A stretch of 55,843 nucleotides of DNA from Flavobacterium fluvii. Lineage in GTDB: Bacteria; Bacteroidota; Bacteroidia; Flavobacteriales; Flavobacteriaceae. Shown here piece by piece: positions 1 through 8,240 of the stretch (position 1 is the stretch's first letter; each line of letters begins with the position of its first letter). Below the pieces are notes generated by a model. The model did not search any database and was not told where the DNA came from. It saw only the letters and a list, made by a program, of their open reading frames with translations. Location of the stretch: assembly GCF_900129545.1 (NCBI RefSeq), contig NZ_FQWB01000010.1, positions 1 through 55,843 of the forward strand, in the 5' to 3' direction. A program made the position numbers and the translations under genes.

Positions 1-129
1 AATCTGAAATCTGAAATCTGAAATCTGAAATCTGAAATCTGAAATCTGAAATCTGAAATCTGAAATCTGAAATCTGAAATCTGAAATCTGAAATCTGAAA
101 TCTGAAATCTGAAATCTGAAATCTGAAAT
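1..129. repeat. Heptamer tandem repeat (AATCTGA)n at left window edge
   Basis: Eighteen perfect copies of AATCTGA plus a partial copy run from base 1 up to the recQ stop codon (TAA on the minus strand, 129-131). The repeat carries no open gene and directly abuts recQ. It probably continues beyond the window edge. The last 124 bases of the window are identical to the first 124. Confidence 0.95.
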
Positions 130-2324
130 TAATTAGCTACTTCGCTGATAAACTTGATTCGCATCAAGCGCAATTCATCTATATCATAATCACCCTCAAA
201 TTCCCTCAGAGCAACCTCAATATTATCGGAATCCGATTCCATAAAATAGTCGTGAATTTCTTCTTGTTGATCGTCGTCCAACATTTCATCAATCCAATAC
301 TTGATATTTAGCTTGGTGCCGGAATTCACGATTTGTTCCATTTCCGTTATCAGGGCCTCCATGGACAATCCTTTGGAGGAAGCAATATCGCTAAGCGGCA
401 ATTTCCTGTCAATATTTTGGATAATGTATAATTTATTGATGGAATTGGCCCCTGTTGATTTCACGACCAAATCATCTGGACGAACGATATCATTGTCGTC
501 CACATACTGGCTTATTAACGCAATAAATTCCTTGCCGTATTTTTTTGCTTTTCCTTCTCCAACTCCATGGGTATTGATCAACTCGTCCATGGAAATGGGG
601 TATTTCAAAGCCATGTCTTCCAATGAAGGATCCTGGAAAACCACAAAAGGAGGAACTCCCAATTTTTTGGCCACTTTTTTACGCAAGTCACGCAGCATCC
701 CCATCAAAACCTCGTCGGCTACACCTGAAGATTTTGCTGCGGTTACTATAGCTTCATCTTCTGATTCATTGTATTCGTGGTCTTCAGACATCATGAACGA
801 AGTTGGTTTTTTGATAAAATCCAATCCTTTCTTGGTGATTTTTACAATGCCGTAAGTTTCGATGTCTTTGGACAATAATCCATCCACCAATACTTGGCGC
901 AATAATGCCATCCAATATTTGTCATCATGATCGACACCCGAACCAAAAAAAGGTTGAACATCTGTTCTGTGGGCTTTTATCACTGCATTGACACGACCAA
1001 TCAAGGTAAACACCACTTCTTTGGATTTATAAATATGCTTGGTATCGCGCACCACTTCGAGTAACTTGACGACTTGGTCTTTGGCTTCCACCTTAATTTT
1101 TGGATTGCGGACATTGTCGTCCATATCGCCACCGTCACCTGTTTCGTTATCGAATTCTTCACCAAAGTAATGCAAAAGAAATTTCCTCCTCGACATGGAT
1201 GTTTCGGCATAAGCCACGACTTCCTGCAATAAGGCAAAACCGATTTCTTGTTCGGCAACCGGTTTGCCAGACAAGAATTTTTCGAGTTTTTCTACATCTT
1301 TATACGAATAATACGCAAGACAATGACCTTCGCCTCCATCGCGACCGGCACGACCTGTTTCTTGGTAATAACTTTCCAATGATTTTGGAATATCGTGATG
1401 AATTACAAAACGGACATCAGGCTTGTCAATTCCCATTCCGAAGGCAATCGTAGCCACCACCACATCCACGTCTTCCATAAGAAACATGTCTTGATGCTTG
1501 GCTCGCGTTTTGGCATCCAATCCTGCATGGTAGGGCACGGCACTAATTCCGTTTACTTGCAAAACTTCGGCAATGGCTTCCACTTTTTTGCGGCTTAGGC
1601 AATAAATAATTCCCGATTTGCCTTTATGTTGCTTGATGAAACGAATAATATCCGATTCAATATTTTTTGTTTTTGTACGTACTTCGTAATATAAGTTAGC
1701 TCTGTTGAACGATGCTTTATAAGTTGTCGCATCAGACATATCCAAATTTTTAAGGATGTCTTCCTGCACTTTTGGAGTGGCTGTCGCCGTAAGACCTATG
1801 ATGGAAACATCTCCCAATTGCTTGATAATTCCTTTCAAGTTTCGATATTCCGGCCTGAAATCATGTCCCCATTCCGAGATGCAATGCGCTTCGTCAATGG
1901 CGACAAAAGAAATGGGCACCGTTTGAAGAAAATTTAAATATTCTTCCTTGGTCAAGGATTCTGGAGCTACATATAAAAGTTTTGTCAAACCAGAGGTAAT
2001 GTCTTTTTTGACTTGGGCAATTTCTGTTTTGGTCAACGAGGAATTAAGTACATGGGCAATTCCATTTTCGGAAGATAAACTTCGAATGGCGTCTACTTGA
2101 TTTTTCATCAAGGCAATCAGTGGAGAAACAACGATGGCCGTTCCTTCTTGAATCAAGGCAGGTAATTGGTAACAAAGTGATTTTCCTCCTCCCGTCGGCA
2201 TAATCACAAAAGTATTTTCCTTGTTGAGGATACTTTTTATGACCTGTTCTTGTAACCCTTTGAATTGGTTAAAGCCGAAATACTTCTTTAATTCTTTGTG
2301 GATATCAATTTCGTTTGAATTCAT
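129..2324 (-). CDS. recQ: ATP-dependent DNA helicase RecQ
   Basis: 3'-5' DNA helicase of recombination and repair, 731 aa. Visible motifs are Walker A TGGGKS (about 44-49), DEAH (144-147) followed by the RecQ aromatic loop, and motif VI QETGRAGRDG (321-330). A winged-helix RQC region follows, then an HRDC domain (around THGVGEGKAKKYG). A C-terminal helix-turn-helix extension of about 100 aa is typical of longer RecQs. The stretch where RecQ normally holds four zinc-binding cysteines (about 378-404) has none: it begins SRRKFLLHYFGEEF and continues into Gly/Asp-rich sequence. The gene diverges from kdsD, and its likely promoter lies at 2361-2391. Confidence 0.95.
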   Translation of the reverse strand: MNSNEIDIHKELKKYFGFNQFKGLQEQVIKSILNKENTFVIMPTGGGKSLCYQLPALIQEGTAIVVSPLIALMKNQVDAIRSLSSENGIAHVLNSSLTKTEIAQVKKDITSGLTKLLYVAPESLTKEEYLNFLQTVPISFVAIDEAHCISEWGHDFRPEYRNLKGIIKQLGDVSIIGLTATATPKVQEDILKNLDMSDATTYKASFNRANLYYEVRTKTKNIESDIIRFIKQHKGKSGIIYCLSRKKVEAIAEVLQVNGISAVPYHAGLDAKTRAKHQDMFLMEDVDVVVATIAFGMGIDKPDVRFVIHHDIPKSLESYYQETGRAGRDGGEGHCLAYYSYKDVEKLEKFLSGKPVAEQEIGFALLQEVVAYAETSMSRRKFLLHYFGEEFDNETGDGGDMDDNVRNPKIKVEAKDQVVKLLEVVRDTKHIYKSKEVVFTLIGRVNAVIKAHRTDVQPFFGSGVDHDDKYWMALLRQVLVDGLLSKDIETYGIVKITKKGLDFIKKPTSFMMSEDHEYNESEDEAIVTAAKSSGVADEVLMGMLRDLRKKVAKKLGVPPFVVFQDPSLEDMALKYPISMDELINTHGVGEGKAKKYGKEFIALISQYVDDNDIVRPDDLVVKSTGANSINKLYIIQNIDRKLPLSDIASSKGLSMEALITEMEQIVNSGTKLNIKYWIDEMLDDDQQEEIHDYFMESDSDNIEVALREFEGDYDIDELRLMRIKFISEVAN

Positions 2325-2346
2325 TCTTTATTAATGGTATTTTATC

Positions 2347-2354
2347 TAAATTTG
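2347..2354 (+). promoter_or_regulatory. -7 element TAAATTTG of the kdsD-tatC operon
   Basis: TAAATTTG matches the Bacteroidota -7 consensus TAnnTTTG. It lies inside the longest open frame of kdsD (ATG at 2315), so translation should start downstream. This favours the TTG at 2411. I see no clear -33 element. Confidence 0.5.
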
Positions 2355-2360
2355 CACCAC

Positions 2361-2391
2361 TAAAGATACTAATTTCTTTTATACATACAAA
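2361..2391 (-). promoter_or_regulatory. Probable recQ promoter
   Basis: On the minus strand TTTG (2388-2391) is followed after 19 nt by TATCTTTA (2361-2368). This is one base off the Bacteroidota pattern TTTG-N19/20-TAnnTTTG. It sits about 36 nt upstream of the recQ ATG. Confidence 0.5.
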
Positions 2392-2410
2392 TTTTTATAA
2401 CAATTCTATT

Positions 2411-3376
2411 TTGGACACAAAGGAAAATATACTAATTTCAGCAAAAAACACCATTCTTTCCGAGAGTGAGTCCATCGCAAAACTGATTGATTTTATTGAC
2501 ATTAACTTCGCCGAAGCAACACAAATCATCTTTAATTCTAAAGGAAGATTGATTGTCACAGGCATTGGAAAAAGTGCGATTATAGCCCAAAAAATGGTAG
2601 CCACGTTCAATTCAACAGGAACGCCATCCATCTTTTTACATGCCACCGAGGCCATTCACGGCGATTTGGGCATGGTGCAACCCGATGATATTGTCCTTTG
2701 CATTTCAAAAAGTGGCAATAGTCCCGAAATAAAAGCACTCATTCCTTTATTGAAAAATTTCGGAAACCAATTAATTGGCATGACCGGAAACACGACTTCT
2801 TTCTTGGCAAAAGAATCCAAATATGTCTTGAACACAACCGTTGATGCTGAAGCCTGTCCAAATAATCTGGCTCCGACCAACAGTACCACGGCTCAACTTG
2901 TCATGGGAGATGCGCTTGCCGTCTGCTTGATGCATTTGAGAAATTTTACCAGCGAGGATTTTGCCAAATACCATCCTGGTGGCGCTTTGGGCAAAAAACT
3001 ATTGCTTCGAGTGAAAGACATGCTTGAAAACTCGCTAAAACCAATGGTTACACCTGATGCTCCCATAAAAAAAGTAATTTTCGAAATATCCGAAAAACGT
3101 CTTGGAGTTACCGCCGTGGTAGAAAACGAAAAAGTAATCGGAATCATTACCGATGGAGATATCCGAAGAATGTTGAACGACAACGACACTTTTACCCATT
3201 TGTCTGCCAAAGACATCATGACAAAAAAACCTAAAATGATACAATCCACTACTATGGTTGTAGATGCATTGAACATCCTGGAAGATTTTTCCATCACGCA
3301 ATTAATCGTTGTTGACGATGGCGAATACAAAGGCGTGTTGCATTTACATGACATTTTAAAAGAAGGAATCATATAA
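2411..3376 (+). CDS. kdsD: Arabinose-5-phosphate isomerase (KpsF/GutQ family)
   Basis: Interconverts ribulose-5-phosphate and arabinose-5-phosphate, the first step towards Kdo for lipopolysaccharide. An N-terminal SIS domain carries GIGKSAIIAQKM and SKSGNSPEIKAL, and the GGALGKKLL motif is present. Two CBS domains follow in the C-terminal third. I chose the TTG at 2411 (M-DTKEN, 321 aa, the usual family length). The alternative ATG at 2315 overlaps recQ and lies upstream of the apparent promoter. The stop overlaps the tatC start (TAATG). lptB two genes downstream also serves LPS. Confidence 0.9.
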   Translation: MDTKENILISAKNTILSESESIAKLIDFIDINFAEATQIIFNSKGRLIVTGIGKSAIIAQKMVATFNSTGTPSIFLHATEAIHGDLGMVQPDDIVLCISKSGNSPEIKALIPLLKNFGNQLIGMTGNTTSFLAKESKYVLNTTVDAEACPNNLAPTNSTTAQLVMGDALAVCLMHLRNFTSEDFAKYHPGGALGKKLLLRVKDMLENSLKPMVTPDAPIKKVIFEISEKRLGVTAVVENEKVIGIITDGDIRRMLNDNDTFTHLSAKDIMTKKPKMIQSTTMVVDALNILEDFSITQLIVVDDGEYKGVLHLHDILKEGII

Positions 3377-4200
3377 TGGGAAAAAAGGAACTTAAAGAAA
3401 TGTCGTTTTTAGACCATCTTGAAGAATTAAGATGGTTGTTGGTTAGAAGCACGATTGCCGTTTTAATAATGGCATTTGCAACCTATTTTATAAGCGACTA
3501 TTTATTTGACACTATAATTTTTGGACCTACAAGACCTTCGTTTTATACTTATCGTTTATTTTGTGATTTATCGCATCAATTAAATTTTGGCGAAAGTATT
3601 TGCATTGAAGAATTGCCTTTTATTATCCAAAATACAGAAATGGAAGGTCAAGTCAACATGTTTGTATGGATGTGTATTCTGGCAGGTTTTATTTTAGCTT
3701 TCCCTTATATACTATGGCAAATTTGGCAATTCATCAGCCCGGCTTTGTATGAAAAAGAAAAGAAAAACGCACGAGCATTCATCTTTGTTTCCTCTTTACT
3801 TTTTTTTATGGGAGTGCTTTTTGGCTATTTCATCGTTATTCCCATGTCGGTCAATTTTGTGGCCACCTTTACCGTGAGTGAAATGGTAAAAAACCAATTT
3901 ACACTGGATTCCTATATGGGCATGGTAAAAACATCCATTATCGCCAGCGGATTATTTTTTGAATTACCCATAATCATTTATTTCCTGACAAGACTAGGAT
4001 TAGTTACTCCTACTTTCTTAAGAGAATACCGTAGATACGCTGTCGTGCTTGTATTAATTATCGCCGCCATAGTTACTCCTCCAGATGTGGTGAGTCAAAC
4101 TATTGTAGCCATACCAATGTTGATTATTTTCGAAATAAGCGTGATAATTTCTGCCATTGTTTATAAAAACCTACAGAGAAAAAATGGGAAACTTAGTTAA
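3376..4200 (+). CDS. tatC: Sec-independent protein translocase subunit TatC
   Basis: Integral membrane receptor of the twin-arginine translocase, which exports folded proteins, 274 aa. The N-terminus shows the TatC hallmark MSFLDHLEELRWLL. About six hydrophobic segments follow, and VTPPDVVSQ near the end is the conserved periplasmic loop before the last helices. Compared with E. coli TatC it has an enlarged first periplasmic loop (around residues 50-90), as often seen in Bacteroidota. The start codon overlaps the kdsD stop. No tatA/tatB lies in the window. Confidence 0.95.
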   Translation: MGKKELKEMSFLDHLEELRWLLVRSTIAVLIMAFATYFISDYLFDTIIFGPTRPSFYTYRLFCDLSHQLNFGESICIEELPFIIQNTEMEGQVNMFVWMCILAGFILAFPYILWQIWQFISPALYEKEKKNARAFIFVSSLLFFMGVLFGYFIVIPMSVNFVATFTVSEMVKNQFTLDSYMGMVKTSIIASGLFFELPIIIYFLTRLGLVTPTFLREYRRYAVVLVLIIAAIVTPPDVVSQTIVAIPMLIIFEISVIISAIVYKNLQRKNGKLS

Positions 4201-4531
4201 AGAATTCAATGACTATCGTTCTAAAATGAACGAAAAATTATTGGCAGACAACAACAAAATTGTAAAGCGAATTTTCAATCTTGACACTAATGCCTATACC
4301 GAAGGAGCGCTTGACGTAAAAACCAAGGAACTTTTGGGATTAGTGGCCTCGACGGTGTTGCGTTGTGATGATTGCGTGAAATACCATTTGGAAAACTGTC
4401 ATAAAGAAGGCATTTCCAAAGAAGAAATGATGGAAGCCATGGGAATTGCCACCTTGGTAGGCGGAACAATTGTAATACCCCATTTGCGCAGAGCCTATGA
4501 GTTTTGGGAAGAATTGGAAAATGTTGAATAA
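4184..4531 (+). CDS. Carboxymuconolactone decarboxylase / AhpD-like family protein
   Basis: Small all-helical protein of about 115 aa with the AhpD-type redox motif CDDCVKYH (Cys61, Cys64, His68 from the chosen start). The family includes alkylhydroperoxidase-like and decarboxylase enzymes; the actual substrate cannot be told. The frame is open from 4157, inside tatC. I prefer the ATG at 4184 (MGNLVKEFNDY), which still overlaps the tatC end by 17 bases and implies translational coupling. lptB follows after 41 bases. Confidence 0.8.
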   Translation: MGNLVKEFNDYRSKMNEKLLADNNKIVKRIFNLDTNAYTEGALDVKTKELLGLVASTVLRCDDCVKYHLENCHKEGISKEEMMEAMGIATLVGGTIVIPHLRRAYEFWEELENVE

Positions 4532-4572
4532 TCAAAAAGTGTTTCAACAGCTAACTATATAAAAAAATAAAA

Positions 4573-5313
4573 ATGAAGTTAAGAGCCGAAAATTTAATTA
4601 AAACATATAAAGGGAGAAGCGTTGTCAAAGGCATTTCCGTAGAGGTGAATCAAGGCGAAATTGTGGGGCTTTTAGGTCCAAATGGTGCTGGAAAAACAAC
4701 TTCTTTTTATATGATCGTGGGATTGGTCAAACCCAATATGGGCAATATATATCTGGACGATTTAGACATTACCCACTATCCAATGTACAAAAGAGCCCAA
4801 CAAGGAATTGGCTATTTGGCTCAAGAAGCTTCCGTTTTTAGAAAACTGAGTATTGAAGACAACATTTTGAGCGTTTTGCAATTGACCAACCTTCCCAAAG
4901 AAGCCCAAGAAGCCAAAATGGAAAGCCTAATTGCCGAATTTAGCTTGGAACACATTCGAACCAACCGTGGCGATTTGCTTTCGGGAGGAGAACGTCGTCG
5001 TACCGAAATCGCTCGTTGTTTGGCCACTGACCCCAAATTCATCTTGTTGGACGAACCTTTTGCAGGTGTTGACCCAGTTGCCGTGGAAGACATTCAACGA
5101 ATCGTGGCCCAGTTAAAAAATAAAAACATTGGAATCCTGATCACCGATCACAACGTGCAGGAAACCCTTGCCATCACGGACAAAACCTATCTTATGTTTG
5201 AAGGAGGTATTCTAAAAGCCGGTATTCCCGAAGAATTGGTGGAAGACGAAATGGTACGTAGAGTATATTTAGGACAGAATTTCGAATTGAGAAAAAAGAA
5301 ATTGGAGTTTTAA
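4573..5313 (+). CDS. lptB: LPS export ABC transporter ATP-binding protein LptB
   Basis: Cytoplasmic ATPase that powers extraction of lipopolysaccharide from the inner membrane with LptFG, 246 aa. Walker A is GPNGAGKT (35-42). The Q-loop region reads YLAQEASVF, the signature is LSGGE (136-140), Walker B is ILLDE (157-161), and the switch His lies in ITDHN. The LPS-type pattern is conserved (FRKLSIEDN, RRTEIARCLA). LptF, LptG, LptA and LptC are not in the window. A strong hairpin terminator follows. Confidence 0.93.
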   Translation: MKLRAENLIKTYKGRSVVKGISVEVNQGEIVGLLGPNGAGKTTSFYMIVGLVKPNMGNIYLDDLDITHYPMYKRAQQGIGYLAQEASVFRKLSIEDNILSVLQLTNLPKEAQEAKMESLIAEFSLEHIRTNRGDLLSGGERRRTEIARCLATDPKFILLDEPFAGVDPVAVEDIQRIVAQLKNKNIGILITDHNVQETLAITDKTYLMFEGGILKAGIPEELVEDEMVRRVYLGQNFELRKKKLEF

Positions 5314-5330
5314 AGCATATTTTAAAGCAC

Positions 5331-5361
5331 AAAAAATCCATTCGACATGAATGGATTTTTT
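5331..5361. terminator. Bidirectional terminator between lptB and the GH25 gene
   Basis: A perfect 13-bp stem (AAAAAATCCATTC and its complement) with a 5-nt loop GACAT. It has a T-run on either strand, so it can end both convergent genes. Confidence 0.85.
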
Positions 5362-5368
5362 GTACCAA

Positions 5369-6232
5369 CTATTCCATCGTAATAAACCGCAACTGTTCCA
5401 CATCGCCATTATAGATATTGACATCCACATTGCCTTTTATCCCCGACACGGAAGCTTTTTCCGTAAATTGCCAAAACAACCAATCCTCCTCTATTTTCTC
5501 TCGATAAAAATTATAATTGGCAATCCAAAAAAGATAATCCGAGAAATCTTCCTTCAAGAAATCATCGTAGTATTTCTCTCCTGTATAAATAATGGGCTTG
5601 ACTTTATAATGAGCCTCCACGGCTTTCAACCAACGTCTCAATCCAATTTTCAGGCTATCCAAGGATTGTCCTTTAGGCAGTTTTTCAATATCTAAAACGG
5701 GAGGCAAATCGCCTTTGCGAAGACGAACTGTTTTTATAAAAAGCTGTGCTTGTTCCAATGAATTTTCGTTGGGACGATAATAATGGTAAGCCCCTCGGAT
5801 CATTTTTCGTTTTTTGACACCAAGCCAATTATCTTCAAATTGACCATCTACCCTGTCGTTTCCAGCAGTAGCCCTAATAAAAACGAACTCCAACGGATGA
5901 TCTTCTTCAATAGTTTCGACCAAAGTCCAGTCTATTTTTCCCTGAAACTCGGAAACATCAATGCCAATTGCCTTGCCTTGGTGATTTTCCAAAACTTGGT
6001 AATTGCGAACATCCGAAATGCGTTTGGCTTCGGCTTCTTCGTAACTTATTTTATGTGATTTAAAACTAAAATAGTAAGCCAATCCATTGCGATAATGATA
6101 ACAAACTCCAAGAAACAGCAAAACAAAAAATCCAATCATCGAAAAACGCAACAGTTTTCCAGAGAAAAAAGAAGCTTTCTTTCGTGGTTTTCTTTTAATT
6201 ACGGCTTTTTTTCGTGTGGTGGTTGGCCTCAT
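5369..6232 (-). CDS. Membrane-anchored glycoside hydrolase family 25 lysozyme
   Basis: Predicted peptidoglycan muramidase, 287 aa. The N-terminus is very basic (RKKAVIKRKPRKK) and is followed by one membrane helix (about 30-47), so the catalytic domain probably faces the periplasm. The GH25 domain runs from about residue 88: GIDVSEFQGKIDW holds the catalytic Asp, and PPVLDIE (178-183) holds the second acidic pair. GAYHYYRP and IIYTGEKYY are further family motifs. It starts 7 bases after the pssA stop, so the two are probably co-transcribed. Confidence 0.88.
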   Translation of the reverse strand: MRPTTTRKKAVIKRKPRKKASFFSGKLLRFSMIGFFVLLFLGVCYHYRNGLAYYFSFKSHKISYEEAEAKRISDVRNYQVLENHQGKAIGIDVSEFQGKIDWTLVETIEEDHPLEFVFIRATAGNDRVDGQFEDNWLGVKKRKMIRGAYHYYRPNENSLEQAQLFIKTVRLRKGDLPPVLDIEKLPKGQSLDSLKIGLRRWLKAVEAHYKVKPIIYTGEKYYDDFLKEDFSDYLFWIANYNFYREKIEEDWLFWQFTEKASVSGIKGNVDVNIYNGDVEQLRFITME

Positions 6233-6239
6233 TGAAAAA

Positions 6240-6950
6240 CTACTTTTTCAGGAACTTGTTGTTGATAACCGACAACAAAACATAAGTAACGATAACCAAC
6301 GGAATTGCCAAATATTGGAAGAAAACCAGCAACAAAACACACAAAGCCAAAAAGACGATTTGAAGGGCATTTTTCTGGAAACTAAAATCTTTTATTTTCA
6401 AGGAAAACAACGGAATTTCGGCGTTCAGGATGTAAGCACTGAATAAAGTGATAGCCAACAAAATCCATTGATTCGTCAGAATATCGAAAACAACCAATGA
6501 ATTGGAATATTTTAAAACCAGCGGCAAACTCAATATAAACAAGGCGTTGGCAGGTGTTGGCAAACCAATGAAAGAATCCGTTTGACGAGTGTCAATATTG
6601 AAATTGGCCAAACGATAACAAGAACCCAAAGTAATGATGAAACCCAAATACGGCAAAATCAAGATTGGAGCTGCAGGATTTTGAGTTTGCTGCAACAACC
6701 AAAACATTACAAACCCTGGAACTACTCCGCTGGTAACCATGTCTGCCAAAGAATCCAATTGCAAACCAAGTTCTCCGGCCACCTTGAACAATCTGGCGAA
6801 AAATCCATCAAAAAAATCTAAAAAAATACCCAGACAAACAAAATAAAAAGCCATTTCAAAATTTAATTCCGACACGAAAACTACGGCAATACAACCGCAA
6901 AAAAGATTTAACAGCGTAATTATATTCGGAATGTGTTTTTTTATTTGCAT
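6240..6950 (-). CDS. pssA: CDP-diacylglycerol-serine O-phosphatidyltransferase
   Basis: Makes phosphatidylserine, the precursor of phosphatidylethanolamine, at the inner membrane. The complete CDP-alcohol phosphotransferase motif D-x2-DG-x2-AR-x8-G-x3-D-x3-D is visible (residues 45-70, starting DFFDGFFARLFKVAGELG). Multiple hydrophobic segments follow. The frame is open to 7037, but the ATG at 6950 (MQIKKHIPNIIT, 236 aa) matches the family start. A -7 promoter element at 6981-6988 lies upstream of it. Confidence 0.9.
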   Translation of the reverse strand: MQIKKHIPNIITLLNLFCGCIAVVFVSELNFEMAFYFVCLGIFLDFFDGFFARLFKVAGELGLQLDSLADMVTSGVVPGFVMFWLLQQTQNPAAPILILPYLGFIITLGSCYRLANFNIDTRQTDSFIGLPTPANALFILSLPLVLKYSNSLVVFDILTNQWILLAITLFSAYILNAEIPLFSLKIKDFSFQKNALQIVFLALCVLLLVFFQYLAIPLVIVTYVLLSVINNKFLKK

Positions 6951-6980
6951 CGTTTGGTAGATTAAATGTTTCGAAGTGGA

Positions 6981-6988
6981 CAAATTTA
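6981..6988 (-). promoter_or_regulatory. -7 element of pssA
   Basis: TAAATTTG on the minus strand, about 30 nt upstream of the chosen pssA ATG. It fits TAnnTTTG and argues against the longer frame starting at 7037. No convincing -33 element is seen. Confidence 0.45.
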
Positions 6989-7095
6989 ATATAATAACTG
7001 AATGAGAAGTGCGTTTTTTAATAGAGATTTTCAACAACAGCTTCTTTGGCAGTCATTATTTATCCAAAGAGAGGACTAAGCTCATTAAAAAATTA

Positions 7096-7103
7096 TATTT
7101 TTG
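7096..7103 (+). promoter_or_regulatory. -7 element upstream of the PorV/PorQ-family gene
   Basis: TATTTTTG fits TAnnTTTG, 38 nt upstream of the ATG at 7142. No -33 element is evident. Confidence 0.4.
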
Positions 7104-7141
7104 GAAAAAATTAAACGATACTTCAGTCTGAGAAACAATCA

Positions 7142-8215
7142 ATGCTAAAAAAAATTCCTTTCTTCTTCCTCCTTTTGATTTGCGCCAGTTCGTATGCGCA
7201 AACGGTAAGAAAGTATTCGAATGAATTTATGAACATTGGAGTCGATGCCGCAGCATTGGGAATGGCAAACGCCGTGACTTCGCATACCAACAACGTGAAT
7301 TCCGGTTATTGGAATCCCGCCGGATTGATTCATCTGGAAGACCACGAACTATCCTTGATGCATGCCAATTATTTTGCCAATATTGCCCAATACGATTATA
7401 TCGCTTACGCAAAACCCATCGACGACGAAAGCGCTTGGGGCGTTTCCCTGATCCGTTTTGGAGTAGACGACATCATGAATACAACTGAATTAATCGACAA
7501 TCAAGGCAACATCGACTACAATCGCATCAGTCTTTTTTCCACAGCCGATTATGGTGTTACTTTTTCTTATGCCCGCAAACTGCAAATTCCCGGATTTCAA
7601 TATGGAGTCAATGCCAAAGTGATTCGCCGAATTATTGGACAATTTGCCAGCTCTTGGGGTTTTGGATTTGATGCCGGAATACAATTCGAAAATAACGATT
7701 GGCAGTTTGGCTTGATGCTTCGCGATATTACGACCACCTATAATGTTTGGAGCATTGACGAAGCCGAATACAAAAAGATTGCCAACGCTATTCCGGGACA
7801 AAATCAGGAACTGCCCGAAAGCACCGAGATTACGGCTCCAAAAGCACAATTTGGATTGTCCAAAAAGTTCATTATTCGTTATGATTACAGTCTTTTGGCT
7901 GCCGCCAACATCAATATGTTGTTTACCAAAACAAACGATATCATTTCAACAGATTTTGCAAGTGTTGATCCTGCGCTGGGTTTTGAATTTGGTTACACCG
8001 ACTTGGTTTTCTTGCGTGCCGGCCTGGGGAATTTTCAAAACATACAGCAAATAGACAATACCAAAAAAGTGGGATTTCAACCGAATATCGGTTTGGGATT
8101 CAAATACAAGGGTATCCAAATTGATTATGCCTTGACTGATTTAGGCAACCAAAGTGCCGCTTTGTATTCGAATATTTTTTCTGTAAAAGTGGATTTGGGA
8201 CAGTTTAGAAATTAA
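7142..8215 (+). CDS. PorV/PorQ family outer membrane beta-barrel protein
   Basis: 357 aa with a signal peptide (MLKKIPFFFLLLICASSYAQ). The mature part starts with the family pattern AAALGMANAVTS...SGYWNPAGL and ends in an aromatic beta-strand (SNIFSVKVDLGQFRN), as expected for a FadL-like barrel. PorV and PorQ proteins are accessory outer membrane components of the type IX secretion system. Several paralogues per genome are common, so a direct secretion role is only inferred. The DUF4105 gene follows after 25 bases and may be co-transcribed. Confidence 0.8.
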   Translation: MLKKIPFFFLLLICASSYAQTVRKYSNEFMNIGVDAAALGMANAVTSHTNNVNSGYWNPAGLIHLEDHELSLMHANYFANIAQYDYIAYAKPIDDESAWGVSLIRFGVDDIMNTTELIDNQGNIDYNRISLFSTADYGVTFSYARKLQIPGFQYGVNAKVIRRIIGQFASSWGFGFDAGIQFENNDWQFGLMLRDITTTYNVWSIDEAEYKKIANAIPGQNQELPESTEITAPKAQFGLSKKFIIRYDYSLLAAANINMLFTKTNDIISTDFASVDPALGFEFGYTDLVFLRAGLGNFQNIQQIDNTKKVGFQPNIGLGFKYKGIQIDYALTDLGNQSAALYSNIFSVKVDLGQFRN

Positions 8216-8240
8216 TTTTATTCTTTTTATACCTTCATAG

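Noticed and set aside
301..855. Long open frames antisense to recQ, mutL and other genes
   Set aside because: They are mirror frames of well-supported genes with low-complexity translations and no start signals.
2315..2410. N-terminal extension of kdsD from the ATG at 2315
   Set aside because: It overlaps recQ, spans the apparent promoter and has no place in the family; the TTG at 2411 gives the normal length.
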